64,000 bases of DNA, taken from assembly GCA_031844405.1 (NCBI GenBank), contig JAUZVC010000003.1:620001-684000 (forward strand), read 5' to 3'. Source of the stretch: Knoellia sp031844405 (GTDB lineage Bacteria > Actinomycetota > Actinomycetes > Actinomycetales > Dermatophilaceae). The notes under the pieces are model-generated. The model had not been told where the DNA came from and ran no database searches. It saw only the letters and a list, made by a program, of their open reading frames with translations. Below are positions 34,833-44,125 of the stretch, piece after piece (the stretch's first letter is position 1; the number at the start of each line of letters is the position of its first letter). A program made the translations under genes and the position numbers.

Positions 34833-34855
34833 ATTCGTCCGACGAATCGTAGAGT
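34833..34855 (+). promoter_or_regulatory. Palindrome ATTCGTC-C-GACGAAT beside a -10 box
   Basis: A perfect 7-bp inverted repeat (34833-34839 and 34841-34847, one-base centre) is followed directly by TAGAGT (34850-34855). GTG 34863 begins seven bases after that -10 box, so the DUF554 message is probably leaderless. A dimeric repressor bound here would block the promoter. Confidence 0.5.
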
Positions 34856-34862
34856 GCCGGTC

Positions 34863-35660
34863 GTGGATCCCTCCTTCCCCGGCCTCGGGACAGCCGTCAA
34901 CGTCGTCACCGTCGTCGTCGGCGCGCTCGCCGGCATGGCCATCGGCCACCGCTTCCCCGACCGCACCCGCTCGGTCGTCACCGACTGCCTCGGCCTCACG
35001 ACGCTGCTCATGGCCGGGCTCTCGGCGGTGAGCGTCACCGACACCGTCCTCTCGGACGCCACCGGCTCCGGCGCCCCCGTGCTCATCGTCCTCGGGTCGC
35101 TCCTCCTCGGGTCGATCCTCGGGTCGCTGCTGCGCATCGGCGACCGCCTCGAGTCGCTCGCCGGGACGATCGAGTCGTGGTTCGCGCGCCGGTCCCCCGC
35201 GCTCGCCGACACCGACGACGCCGACGCCTCGGGTCACGTGACGACGGCGCGCGAGAAGTTCATCGAGGGCTGGCTCAGCGCCTCGCTCCTCTTCTGCGTC
35301 GGACCCCTGACGATCCTCGGGTCGCTCTCCGACGGCCTAGGCCGCGGCATCGACCAGCTGCTCCTGAAGTCGGTGCTCGACGGCTTCGCGGCCCTCGCCT
35401 TCGCGTCGTCCTTCGGCGTGGGCGTCCTGCTCTCCGCAGTGTCCGTCGCCGTCGTGCAGGGTGCGCTCACCGTGGTCGGCGTCCTCCTCGGCTCGGTCCT
35501 GCCGGAGCCACACATCCTCGCGCTCACGGCGACGGGCGGGCTCATGCTCGCCGGCATCGGCCTTCGCCTGCTCCGCATCAAGGACGTGCCCGTCGCGGAC
35601 ATGCTCCCCGCGCTCGTCGTCGCCCCACTCCTCACCCAGGTGGTCATCGCCCTGCGGTGA
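34863..35660 (+). CDS. DUF554 family membrane protein
   Basis: A 265-residue protein with about seven spans. The opening GLGTAVNVVTVVVGALAGM and the central EGWLSASLLFCVGPLTILGS are typical of DUF554 (YdfK-like), an inner-membrane family without established function. An acidic loop (ADTDDADASG) sits between the third and fourth spans. The start is supported by the leaderless promoter rather than by a binding site. A palindromic operator immediately upstream suggests tight regulation. Confidence 0.85.
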   Translation: MDPSFPGLGTAVNVVTVVVGALAGMAIGHRFPDRTRSVVTDCLGLTTLLMAGLSAVSVTDTVLSDATGSGAPVLIVLGSLLLGSILGSLLRIGDRLESLAGTIESWFARRSPALADTDDADASGHVTTAREKFIEGWLSASLLFCVGPLTILGSLSDGLGRGIDQLLLKSVLDGFAALAFASSFGVGVLLSAVSVAVVQGALTVVGVLLGSVLPEPHILALTATGGLMLAGIGLRLLRIKDVPVADMLPALVVAPLLTQVVIALR

Positions 35661-35667
35661 CAGGCAT

Positions 35668-35693
35668 GCGTATGCCGGCGGGCCGGCATACGC
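35668..35693. repeat. Inverted pair of the CGGCATAC word, bidirectional terminator position
   Basis: GCGTATGCCGG (35668-35678) and CCGGCATACGC (35683-35693) are perfect inverted copies with a four-base loop. The pair lies between the convergent stops of the DUF554 gene and the ANTAR regulator gene, and a T-rich stretch (TCTTCTT) follows on the plus strand. It is the second of two such pairs in the window. Confidence 0.75.
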
Positions 35694-35714
35694 GGTCTTC
35701 TTGGCTCCGTGGGG

Positions 35715-36320
35715 TCAGGCCTTCTCCATGCCGGCCACGACCGCGTCCGCGACCTCCTTCATACCCATCCGCCGGTCCATCGCGGTCTTCTGGATCCACC
35801 GGAACGCTTCGGACTCGCTGATCTTGAGCTTGCTCATGAGCACGCCCTTGGCACGGTCGACGGCCTTGCGCGTCTCGAGCCGCTCGCCGAGGTCGGCGAC
35901 CTCGTTCTCGAGCGTCTTGAGCTCCCCCCAGCGGGACAGCGCGATGTCGATGGCGGGCACGACGTCGGTCGCCGTGAACGGCTTGACGATGTAGGCCATG
36001 ACGCCGGCGTCGCGGGCGCGCTCGACGAGCTCGGTCTGGCTGAAGGCCGTGAGCATGACGACCGGGCAGATGCGCTCCTTGCCGATCTGCTCGGCCGCGC
36101 TGATGCCGTCGAGGACGGGCATCTTGACGTCCATGATGACGAGGTCGGGACGGAGCGAGGTCGCGAGCTCGACGGCCTGCTCGCCGTTGCTCGCCTGGCC
36201 GACGACGTCGTAGCCCGCCTCCCCGAGCATCTCGGCGAGGTCGAGGCGGATGATCGCCTCGTCCTCGGCGACGAGGATGCGCTTGGCGGGTGCGGGGCTC
36301 TCGGCTGTCGTCTCGCTCAC
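35715..36320 (-). CDS. ANTAR-domain response regulator (PdtaR-like)
   Basis: A 201-residue regulator with an N-terminal receiver domain (acidic VAEDEA, phosphoacceptor in LVIMDVKMPVLDG, Lys in YIVKPF) and a C-terminal ANTAR RNA-binding domain (LETRKAVDRAKGVLMSKLK, then EAFRWIQKTAMDRRMGM). In Actinobacteria the PdtaR/PdtaS type acts by antitermination or on target RNAs. The cognate kinase gene is not in the window. GTG 36320 is six bases after TAGGCT and without a binding site, so it is probably leaderless. The tRNA-Leu gene lies upstream. Confidence 0.93.
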   Translation of the reverse strand: MSETTAESPAPAKRILVAEDEAIIRLDLAEMLGEAGYDVVGQASNGEQAVELATSLRPDLVIMDVKMPVLDGISAAEQIGKERICPVVMLTAFSQTELVERARDAGVMAYIVKPFTATDVVPAIDIALSRWGELKTLENEVADLGERLETRKAVDRAKGVLMSKLKISESEAFRWIQKTAMDRRMGMKEVADAVVAGMEKA

Positions 36321-36326
36321 GGGAGC

Positions 36327-36332
36327 AGCCTA
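36327..36332 (-). promoter_or_regulatory. Leaderless -10 box of the ANTAR regulator
   Basis: TAGGCT on the complement lies six bases before GTG 36320. It sits between the gene and the 3' end of tRNA-Leu. Confidence 0.5.
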
Positions 36333-36352
36333 GGGGACGGCCGGACCCGGGG

Positions 36353-36435
36353 TGCCGAGGGCGGGACTTGAACCCGCACGCCCTTGCGGGCAGAGCATTT
36401 TGAGTGCCCCGTGTCTGCCATTCCACCACCCCGGC
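36353..36435 (-). tRNA. tRNA-Leu (anticodon CAA)
   Basis: An 83-nucleotide class II tRNA on the complement. The acceptor stem GCCGGGG pairs with CCTCGGC (one G-U). The anticodon stem GGGCA/TGCTC encloses the loop CTCAAAA, giving anticodon CAA for codon UUG. A variable arm (GCCCGCAAGGGCG region) and T-arm GGTTCAAGTCC follow. The discriminator is A and the genome does not encode CCA (ACCC follows). UUG is expected to be rare in so GC-rich a genome. Confidence 0.95.
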
Positions 36436-36489
36436 CGGGGGTGGTGGCAGTCTACCGACCCCCGGGGGGTGCCCCGGCCGCCGACCGGC

Positions 36490-37947
36490 TCAGGCGTCGG
36501 CCGGCTCGTCCTCGTATGCCGGCGCGACACGGTTCTTCGCGTCGCCGATGCGGTGCACCCGAAGGGCGTTGGTCGAGCCGGGGATGCCGGGCGGCGAGCC
36601 CGCGACGATGACGACGAGGTCGCCCTCGGAGACCTTGCCGCAGGCGAGCAGCTCCTCGTCGACCTGCATCGCGAACTGGTCGGTGTGGCGGGCGGGTGCG
36701 GTGAGGAACGTCTCGACGCCCCACGTGAGCGCGAGCTGCGAGCGGGTCCACTGGTGCGGTGTGAACGCGAGCATGGGAATCCGCGGACGGACGCGGGAGA
36801 GCCGGCGCGAGGAGTCGCCGCTCACCGTGAAGGTGATGAGGTAGCGGCAGCCCAGGAGCTCGCCGATCTCGGCCGCGGCCGCGGTGACGGCACCGCCCTT
36901 GGTGCGGGGCTTGGTGTCGAGCGGAAGGATCCGCCCGAGGCCGTGCTCCTCGGTGTTCTCGATGATCCGGGCCATCGTGGCCACGGCCTCCATCGGGTGC
37001 GCCCCGACGCTCGTCTCGCCCGACAGCATGAGCGCGTCGGCGCCGTCGAGGACGGCGTTGGCGGCGTCGGACGCCTCGGCACGGGTCGGCCGGCTGTTGC
37101 TGATCATCGACTCGAGCACCTGGGTGGCGACGATGACCGGCTTGGCGTTGCGGCGGCCGAGCTCGCAGGCGCGCTTCTGGACGAGCGGGACGGTCTCGAG
37201 CGGCATCTCGACGCCGAGGTCGCCGCGGGCGACCATGAGCCCGTCGAAGGCCCGGACGATCTCGTCGAGGTTGTCGACGGCCTGCGGCTTCTCGATCTTG
37301 GCGATGACGGGGAGGCGCACGCCCTTCTCGTCCATGATCTTGTGCACCGGCTCGATGTCGGCGGCGCTGCGGACGAAGGACAGGGCGATCATGTCGACGC
37401 GCTGGTCGAGGGCCCAGCGCAGGTCGTCCTCGTCCTTCTCGGACAGCGCGGGGACGCTCATCGCCGCGCCGGGGACGTTGATGCCCTTGTTGTTGCTCAG
37501 CACCCCGCCCTCGACGACCTCGCAGACGATGTCGGTCTCGTCGGACTCGACGACGACGAGGTTGAGCTTGCCGTCGTCGATGAGGATCGTGTCACCCGAC
37601 GACACGTCGGCGGGCAGGCCGGCATACGTCGTCCCGACGATGTCCTGGGTGCCCTCGACGTCGCGGTTGGTGATCGTGAACCGGGCGCCCTGCTCGAGCA
37701 TGACCGAACCGTCCTTGAAACGGCCGGTGCGGATCTTGGGGCCCTGGAGGTCGGCGAGGATGCCGACGGCGTGCCCGGTCTCGTCGCTCGCCCGGCGCAC
37801 GTCGAGATAGACGCGGGCGTGGTCGGCGAGGTCGCCGTGGGAGAGGTTGAACCGGGCCACGTCCATCCCCGAACGGACGAGCTCTCGCAGCTGTTCGGGG
37901 CTGGACGTGGACGGACCCAGGGTGCAGACGATCTTGGCGCGGCGCAT
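36490..37947 (-). CDS. pyk: Pyruvate kinase
   Basis: A 485-residue glycolytic enzyme that converts phosphoenolpyruvate and ADP to pyruvate and ATP. Seen are the N-terminal RRAKIVCTLGPSTSS, the substrate loop ARFNLSHG, catalytic Lys in VIAKIEKPQAVDN, metal site VARGDLGVEM and the allosteric C-terminal domain with TFTVSGDSSRRLSRVRP. TAGGCT lies seven bases before the ATG with no binding site, so the message is probably leaderless. It follows gltD on the same strand with 43 bases between. Confidence 0.97.
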   Translation of the reverse strand: MRRAKIVCTLGPSTSSPEQLRELVRSGMDVARFNLSHGDLADHARVYLDVRRASDETGHAVGILADLQGPKIRTGRFKDGSVMLEQGARFTITNRDVEGTQDIVGTTYAGLPADVSSGDTILIDDGKLNLVVVESDETDIVCEVVEGGVLSNNKGINVPGAAMSVPALSEKDEDDLRWALDQRVDMIALSFVRSAADIEPVHKIMDEKGVRLPVIAKIEKPQAVDNLDEIVRAFDGLMVARGDLGVEMPLETVPLVQKRACELGRRNAKPVIVATQVLESMISNSRPTRAEASDAANAVLDGADALMLSGETSVGAHPMEAVATMARIIENTEEHGLGRILPLDTKPRTKGGAVTAAAAEIGELLGCRYLITFTVSGDSSRRLSRVRPRIPMLAFTPHQWTRSQLALTWGVETFLTAPARHTDQFAMQVDEELLACGKVSEGDLVVIVAGSPPGIPGSTNALRVHRIGDAKNRVAPAYEDEPADA

Positions 37948-37954
37948 GGTCGCA

Positions 37955-37960
37955 AGCCTA
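37955..37960 (-). promoter_or_regulatory. Leaderless -10 box of pyk
   Basis: TAGGCT on the complement, seven bases before the pyk ATG, within the 43-base gap after gltD. Confidence 0.5.
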
Positions 37961-37990
37961 TAAGTGCAACCGTTTACCCGGTGACGTGGC

Positions 37991-39451
37991 TCACACCGTG
38001 AGAGGGCGGTCGGTCGGGTTGACCGGTCGCGGCAGCCGCGACGGCTTGCCGGAGAGGAACGCGTCGACGTGGTGTGCCGCCGCGCGGCCCTCGGCGATGG
38101 CCCAGACGATGAGCGACTGGCCCCGTCCGGCGTCGCCGGCGACGAAGACGCCGGGCACGCTCGACATGTAGTCGGAGCCACGCCGGACGTTGGACCGCTC
38201 GTCGAGCTCGACCCCGAGCTGGCCGACGAGCGCCTCGGTCTGCGGGCCGAGGAAGCCCATGGCGAGGAGCACGAGCTGCGCCGGGAGGACGCGCTCGGTC
38301 CCCTCGACGGGCTCGAACCCGCTCTCGCCGCGACGCACCTCGTGGATGCGCAGCCCGCTCACGCGGCCCTCGTCGTCCGAGAGGATCTCCTGCGTGCTCA
38401 CGGCATACAGGCGGTCGCCGCCCTCCTCGTGCGCCGAGGCGACCCGGAAGGTCATCGGGTAGGTCGGCCACGGCTGGCCCGGGGCGCGCTCCTCCCCCGG
38501 CTGCGGCATGATCTCGAGGCTCGTCACGGAGCGGGCCCCCTGGCGATGCGAGGTGCCGATGCAGTCGGCGCCGGTGTCGCCGCCGCCGATGACGATGACG
38601 TCCTTACCCTCGGCGGTCACCTGGCCGTCGACGGTCTCGCCGATGGCCACGCGGTTGGCGGGCGGAAGGAAGTCCATCGCCTGGAGGACGCCGTCGGCCC
38701 CGCGGCCTGGAACCTCGAGGTCGCGCGGGACGGTGGCGCCCATGGCGATGACGACCGCGTCGTAGCGCGCCCGCAGCTGCTCCCACGTGACGTCGGCGCC
38801 GACGTCGACCGAGCTGCGGAAGCGGGTGCCCTCGGCCTGCATCTGCTGGAGCCGACGGTCGAGGACCGACTTCTCCATCTTGAACTCGGGGATCCCGTAG
38901 CGGAGCAGACCACCGGGGCGGTCGGCGCGCTCGTAGACCGCGACGGTGTGGCCCGCCCGGGTGAGCTGCTGGGCGGCGGCGAGCCCGGCGGGTCCGGAGC
39001 CGACGACCGCGACGGTCTTGCCCGAGAGTCGGTCCGGCGGACGCGGGACGACGCCCCCGTCGGCGAACGCCTTCTCGATCGTCGTCACCTCGACCTGCTT
39101 GATCGTCACGGCCGGCTGGTTGATGCCGAGGACGCAGGCGGTCTCGCACGGGGCGGGACAGAGGCGGCCGGTGAACTCCGGGAAGTTGTTCGTCGCGTGG
39201 AGGCGCTCGATCGCTTGGCGCCAGTCGCCCTTCCACGCGAGGTCGTTCCACTCGGGGATGAGGTTGCCGAGCGGGCAGCCGCTGTGGCAGAAGGGGATGC
39301 CGCAGTCCATGCAGCGGCCGGCCTGGCGCTGGAGCTGGCCGAGCTCCTGCTCCTCGTAGACCTCGCGCCAGTCCCTGATGCGGACGGGCACGGGGCGGCG
39401 GGCCGGGAGCTCGCGCTCTCGGGTCTTGAGAAAGCCTTGGGGGTCAGCCAC
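37991..39451 (-). CDS. gltD: Glutamate synthase small subunit
   Basis: A 486-residue FAD/iron-sulfur subunit that passes electrons from NADPH to GltB for glutamate formation from glutamine and 2-oxoglutarate. The N-terminal cysteine clusters CMDCGIPFCHSGCP and CPAPCETACV bind [4Fe-4S]. FAD site VVGSGPAGLAAAQQL and NADPH site VIGGGDTGADC follow, and GVFVAGDAGRGQSL closes the FAD domain. GTG 39451 has GGAGG about ten bases upstream and overlaps the gltB end by eight bases, so the two subunits are made together. Confidence 0.97.
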   Translation of the reverse strand: MADPQGFLKTRERELPARRPVPVRIRDWREVYEEQELGQLQRQAGRCMDCGIPFCHSGCPLGNLIPEWNDLAWKGDWRQAIERLHATNNFPEFTGRLCPAPCETACVLGINQPAVTIKQVEVTTIEKAFADGGVVPRPPDRLSGKTVAVVGSGPAGLAAAQQLTRAGHTVAVYERADRPGGLLRYGIPEFKMEKSVLDRRLQQMQAEGTRFRSSVDVGADVTWEQLRARYDAVVIAMGATVPRDLEVPGRGADGVLQAMDFLPPANRVAIGETVDGQVTAEGKDVIVIGGGDTGADCIGTSHRQGARSVTSLEIMPQPGEERAPGQPWPTYPMTFRVASAHEEGGDRLYAVSTQEILSDDEGRVSGLRIHEVRRGESGFEPVEGTERVLPAQLVLLAMGFLGPQTEALVGQLGVELDERSNVRRGSDYMSSVPGVFVAGDAGRGQSLIVWAIAEGRAAAHHVDAFLSGKPSRLPRPVNPTDRPLTV

Positions 39452-42400
39452 GGGAAGCCTCCATGATCCGGTCCCAGACCTCGGTGCCGTCGAGGTCGAG
39501 GCCCTCGGCCTCGGCGGCGGCACGCACGTCGAGGACACGCTGGTAGTCGCGGGGAAGGATGAGCGAGAAGCGGTCGCGAGCCGCGGACCAGTCATCGAGG
39601 AGCCGCCCGGCCACCGGCGACCCGGTGAGGTCGCGGTGCTTCTCGAGCAGACCGCGCAGGACCTCGACGTCGCGGTCGCGCAGGCCGCTCACGTCGACGA
39701 GCTCACGGTTGACCTTGGCCTCGTCGAGGTCGAGGACGTAGGCGACGCCACCGGACATGCCGGCCGCGACGTTGCGCCCCGTCGAGCCGAGGATGGCGAC
39801 GGTGCCACCGGTCATGTACTCGAGACCGTGGTCGCCCACGCCCTCGACGACCGCGGTGACGCCGGAGTTGCGCACGCAGAAGCGCTCGCCGACCCGGCCA
39901 CGCAGGAAGATCTCGCCCGAGGTCGCGCCGTAGCCGATGACGTTGCCGGCGATGACGTTGTCCTCGGCGGTCAGGGGCGCCGACGGGTCCGGGGCGACGA
40001 CGATGCGACCGCCGGAGAGACCCTTGCCGACGTAGTCGTTGGCGTCGCCGACGAGCCGCAGGGTCACGCCCCTGGGCACGAAGGCGCCGAAGGACTGGCC
40101 TGCCGAGCCCCGCAGCGTGAAGTCGATCGTGCCGTCGGGCAGGCCGGAGGCGTGGGCGCGGGTGACCTCGTGGCCGAGCATCGTGCCGACCGTGCGGTTG
40201 ACGTTGCGCACGGCGAACTCGCCGGTGACCGCGGTGCCGTCGTCGATGGCCTCGCGGGCCACCGCGATGAGCTGGTGGTCGAGCGCCTTCTCGAGGCCGT
40301 GGTCCTGGGCGATGCGGTGCCGCTTGCCCGAGCCGTCGGGGCTCTCGACCTCGGCGAGGATCGGCGCGAGGTCGAGACCCGACGCCTTCCAGTGCGCGAC
40401 CGCCTTGCTCGTGTCGAGCGAGGTGATCTGGCCGACGGCCTCCTCGATGCTGCGGAAGCCGAGCGAGGCGAGGTGCTCGCGCACCTCCTCGGCGATGTAC
40501 TCGAAGAACGTCTCGACGAACTCGGGCTTGCCGGTGTAGCGAGAGCGCAGCTCAGGGTTCTGGGTCGCGATGCCGACCGGGCAGGTGTCGAGGTGGCACA
40601 CGCGCATGAGGATGCAGCCGCTCACGACGAGCGGCGCCGTGGCGAAGCCGAACTCCTCGGCGCCGAGCAGGGCGGCGATGACGACGTCGCGACCGGTCTT
40701 GATCTGGCCGTCGACCTGGACGACGATCCGGTCGCGCAGCCCGTTGAGGACGAGCGTCTGCTGGGTCTCGGCGAGACCGAGCTCCCACGGGCCGCCGGCG
40801 TGCTTGAGGCTCGTGAGCGGCGAGGCGCCGGTGCCGCCGTCGTGGCCCGAGATGAGGACGACGTCGGCGTGCGCCTTGGAGACACCCGCGGCGACCGTGC
40901 CCACCCCGATCTCGGAGACGAGCTTGACGTGGATGCGCGCCGACGGGTTCGCGTTCTTGAGGTCGTGGATGAGCTGCGCCAGGTCCTCGATCGAGTAGAT
41001 GTCGTGGTGCGGCGGCGGGCTGATGAGGCCCACGCCCGGCGTGCTGTGGCGGGTCCGGGCCACCCACGGGTAGACCTTGGGGCCGGGGAGCTGACCGCCC
41101 TCGCCGGGCTTGGCGCCCTGCGCCATCTTGATCTGGATGTCGTCGGAGTTCGTGAGGTAGACCGACGTCACCCCGAACCGGCCCGAGGCGACCTGCTTGA
41201 TCGCCGAGCGGCGCTCGGGGTCGAGCAGCCGCTCGAGGTCCTCGCCGCCCTCACCGGTGTTGGAGCGCCCGCCGAGGCGGTTCATCGCGACCGCGAGGGT
41301 CTCGTGCGCCTCCTGGCTGATCGAGCCGTAGCTCATCGCGCCGGTGTTGAAGCGCTTGACGATCTCGCTCACCGGCTCGACCTCGTCGACCGGGATCGGC
41401 TCGCGCCCGGCGCTGCCACCGAGCTCGAAGAGCCCCCGCAAGGTCATGAGGCGCTCGGCCTGGTTGTCGATCCGCTCGGTGTACTGCTTGAAGATGTCGT
41501 AGCGGCGCTGCCGGGTGGCGTGCTGGAGCCGGAAGACGGTGTCGGGGTCGAAGAGGTGCGGCTCGCCCTCGCGGCGCCACTGGTACTCGCCGCCGACGCG
41601 CAGCTTGCGGTGCGACAGGATGACGCCGTCGGTCGGGTAGGCCGAGTCGTGCCGGGCCGCCGTCTCCGCGGCGATGACGTCGAGGCCGATGCCGCCGAGC
41701 TGGGACACGGTGCCGGTGAAGTACTGGTCGACGAGCTCCTGCGAGAGGCCGAGAGCCTCGAAGACCTGCGCGCCGCGGTAGGACGCGACGGTGGAGATGC
41801 CCATCTTGGACATCACCTTGAGGATGCCCTTGCCGAGCGCCTTGATGAGGTTCCTGACGGCCTCCTCCGCGGTGACGCCGGTGATGGCGCCGGTGCGGAC
41901 CATGTCCTCGACGGTCTCCATCGCGAGGTAGGGGTTGATCGCCGCGGCGCCGTAGCCGACGAGGAGGGCGACGTGGTGCACCTCGCGGACGTCACCGGCC
42001 TCGACCAGGAGACCGACCATGTTGCGGGTCTTCTCGCGGATGAGGTGGTGGTGGACGGCAGAGGTGAGCAGCAGCGACGGGATGGGCGCGTGGTCCCGGT
42101 CGGAGTCGCGGTCGGAGAGCACGACGAAGCGGGCGCCGCGGGCGATGGCCTCGCTCACCTCGCGGCAGATCTCGTCGAGGCGGGCGCGCAGGGCCGGCTC
42201 GCCCTCGTCGACGAGGTAGGTGCCCCGGACGACGTGGGTGGCGTAGCCCGGCAGGTCGCCGTCGGCGTTGATGTGCACGATCTTGGCGAGCTGGTCGTTG
42301 TCGATGACGGGGAAGGGCAGGACGACCTGGCGCGCGTGCACCGGCGAGGCCTCGAGCATGTTGCCCTCGGGGCCGATGACCGTGCCGAGCGAGGTGACGA

Positions 42401-43988
42401 GCTCCTCGCGGATGGCGTCGAGCGGCGGGTTCGTCACCTGCGCGAAGAGCTGGGTGAAGTAGTCGAAGAGCAGGCGCGGCTTGTCGGACAGGACCGCGAC
42501 GGGCGAGTCGGTGCCCATCGAGCCGAGCGCCTCGCCACCGGTGCGGGCCATCGGCGCGAGGAGGATCTTGAGCTCCTCCTCGGTGTAGCCGAAGGTGCGC
42601 TGGCGACGGGCCACCGAGGCGGCGGTGTGGATGATGTGCTCGCGCTCGGGCAGCTCGTCGAGGGTGAGCAGGCCGGCGTGCAGCCACTCCTCGTAGGGGT
42701 GCTCGGCGGCGAGCTCGGACTTCACCTCGTCGTCGCTGACGATGCGGCCGGCGGCGGTGTCGACGAGGAACATGCGGCCCGGCTGGAGGCGACCGCGCTT
42801 GACGACGCGCTCGGCCGGGATGTCGAGGACGCCGGCCTCGGAGGCGAGGACGACGAGTCCGTCCTCGGTGACCCAGTAGCGCCCCGGGCGCAGGCCGTTG
42901 CGGTCGAGGACGGCTCCGATGAGGGTGCCGTCGGTGAACGCCACGCACGCGGGCCCGTCCCACGGCTCCATGAACGTCGAGTGGAACTCGTAGAAGGCGC
43001 GGCGAGCCGGGTCCATGTCGGCGTGGTTCTCCCACGCCTCCGGGATCATCATGAGCACGGCGTGCGGGAGCGAGCGCCCACCGAGGTGGATGAGCTCGAG
43101 GACCTCGTCGAAGCTCGCCGAGTCGGACGCGTCGGGGGTGCACGTCGGGAAGATGCGCTCGAGGTCGCCCGGGATGACGTCGGAGACGAGCTGGCTCTCG
43201 CGGGCGCGCATCCAGTTGCGGTTGCCCTTGACGGTGTTGATCTCGCCGTTGTGGGCCATGAGCCGGTAGGGGTGGGCCAGCGGCCAGCTCGGGAAGGTGT
43301 TGGTCGAGAAGCGCGAGTGGACGAGCGCGAGCTCGGAGGCCATCCGCTCGTCGGACAGGTCGGGGAAGAACGGCTCGAGCTGGCCGGTCGTCAGCATCCC
43401 CTTGTAGACGATCGTGCGCGAGGACAGCGACGGGAAGTAGACCTCGACCTCACGCTCGGCCCGCTTGCGCAGGCAGAACGCCAGCCGGTCGAGCTCGAGA
43501 CCCTTGGTCGCGCGGTCGGGAGTGGCGACGAAGAGCTGGCGGAAGAACGGCATACAGGCGCGTGCCATCTCGCCCACGAGCTCGGGTGCGGCCGGCACGT
43601 CACGCCACGCGAGGACCTCGAGGCCCTCCTCGGTCGCGATCTGGGCGATGCGCTCCTCGGCGGTGGCGCGCTCGGCCTCGTCGAGGGGCAGGTAGGCCAT
43701 GCCCGCGGCGTAGGCGCCGGACTCGGGCAGCTCGGTGTCGAGGACGGCCCGGAAGAAGGCGTCCGGCACCTGGAGGAGGATGCCGGCGCCGTCACCGACG
43801 AGCGGGTCCGCGCCGGTGGCGCCGCGGTGGTCGAGGTTGCGCAGCGCGGTGAGCGCGTGCTCGACGATGTCGTGACCCGCCGTCCCGCGCATCGTCGCGA
43901 CCATGGCGACGCCGCACGCGTCGTGCTCGTGGGCGCGCCGGTAGAGACCGGTGTCGGCCGGGTGGGCGGAGAAGCGCGTCTGGGACAC
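39444..43988 (-). CDS. gltB: Glutamate synthase large subunit
   Basis: A 1514-residue ammonia-channelling enzyme. The nucleophile Cys of the class II amidotransferase domain is about residue 25 (HDACGVAMV), so a short propeptide is removed. Central and FMN-binding domains follow, with the [3Fe-4S] cysteines in ILMRVCHLDTCPVGIATQ. The C-terminal GXGXG beta-helix domain contains GNVIGYGATSGEIFLRGR. Length is normal. It is the first gene of gltBD; a -10-like TAGCAT at 44086-44091 would give a leader of about 90 bases. A 1646-codon ORF on the opposite strand is a shadow. Confidence 0.98.
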   Translation of the reverse strand: MSQTRFSAHPADTGLYRRAHEHDACGVAMVATMRGTAGHDIVEHALTALRNLDHRGATGADPLVGDGAGILLQVPDAFFRAVLDTELPESGAYAAGMAYLPLDEAERATAEERIAQIATEEGLEVLAWRDVPAAPELVGEMARACMPFFRQLFVATPDRATKGLELDRLAFCLRKRAEREVEVYFPSLSSRTIVYKGMLTTGQLEPFFPDLSDERMASELALVHSRFSTNTFPSWPLAHPYRLMAHNGEINTVKGNRNWMRARESQLVSDVIPGDLERIFPTCTPDASDSASFDEVLELIHLGGRSLPHAVLMMIPEAWENHADMDPARRAFYEFHSTFMEPWDGPACVAFTDGTLIGAVLDRNGLRPGRYWVTEDGLVVLASEAGVLDIPAERVVKRGRLQPGRMFLVDTAAGRIVSDDEVKSELAAEHPYEEWLHAGLLTLDELPEREHIIHTAASVARRQRTFGYTEEELKILLAPMARTGGEALGSMGTDSPVAVLSDKPRLLFDYFTQLFAQVTNPPLDAIREELVTSLGTVIGPEGNMLEASPVHARQVVLPFPVIDNDQLAKIVHINADGDLPGYATHVVRGTYLVDEGEPALRARLDEICREVSEAIARGARFVVLSDRDSDRDHAPIPSLLLTSAVHHHLIREKTRNMVGLLVEAGDVREVHHVALLVGYGAAAINPYLAMETVEDMVRTGAITGVTAEEAVRNLIKALGKGILKVMSKMGISTVASYRGAQVFEALGLSQELVDQYFTGTVSQLGGIGLDVIAAETAARHDSAYPTDGVILSHRKLRVGGEYQWRREGEPHLFDPDTVFRLQHATRQRRYDIFKQYTERIDNQAERLMTLRGLFELGGSAGREPIPVDEVEPVSEIVKRFNTGAMSYGSISQEAHETLAVAMNRLGGRSNTGEGGEDLERLLDPERRSAIKQVASGRFGVTSVYLTNSDDIQIKMAQGAKPGEGGQLPGPKVYPWVARTRHSTPGVGLISPPPHHDIYSIEDLAQLIHDLKNANPSARIHVKLVSEIGVGTVAAGVSKAHADVVLISGHDGGTGASPLTSLKHAGGPWELGLAETQQTLVLNGLRDRIVVQVDGQIKTGRDVVIAALLGAEEFGFATAPLVVSGCILMRVCHLDTCPVGIATQNPELRSRYTGKPEFVETFFEYIAEEVREHLASLGFRSIEEAVGQITSLDTSKAVAHWKASGLDLAPILAEVESPDGSGKRHRIAQDHGLEKALDHQLIAVAREAIDDGTAVTGEFAVRNVNRTVGTMLGHEVTRAHASGLPDGTIDFTLRGSAGQSFGAFVPRGVTLRLVGDANDYVGKGLSGGRIVVAPDPSAPLTAEDNVIAGNVIGYGATSGEIFLRGRVGERFCVRNSGVTAVVEGVGDHGLEYMTGGTVAILGSTGRNVAAGMSGGVAYVLDLDEAKVNRELVDVSGLRDRDVEVLRGLLEKHRDLTGSPVAGRLLDDWSAARDRFSLILPRDYQRVLDVRAAAEAEGLDLDGTEVWDRIMEASRG

Positions 43989-44085
43989 GTCGGGTCACCG
44001 TCCTCTGGGAGTCGGGGTCCGGAGACACGAGGTGTCCGGGCACGGGAGGTCGTCGGACGCGGACAGCGGTGGCCACGTGAGACGG

Positions 44086-44091
44086 ATGCTA
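44086..44091 (-). promoter_or_regulatory. Candidate -10 box of gltBD
   Basis: TAGCAT on the complement in the 137-base gap between lgt and gltB. No convincing -35 box is seen. The rest of the gap shows no other clear signal. Confidence 0.35.
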
Positions 44092-44125
44092 GCCCAGATC
44101 TGTCTTGCACTGCGAGCGGCAAATC

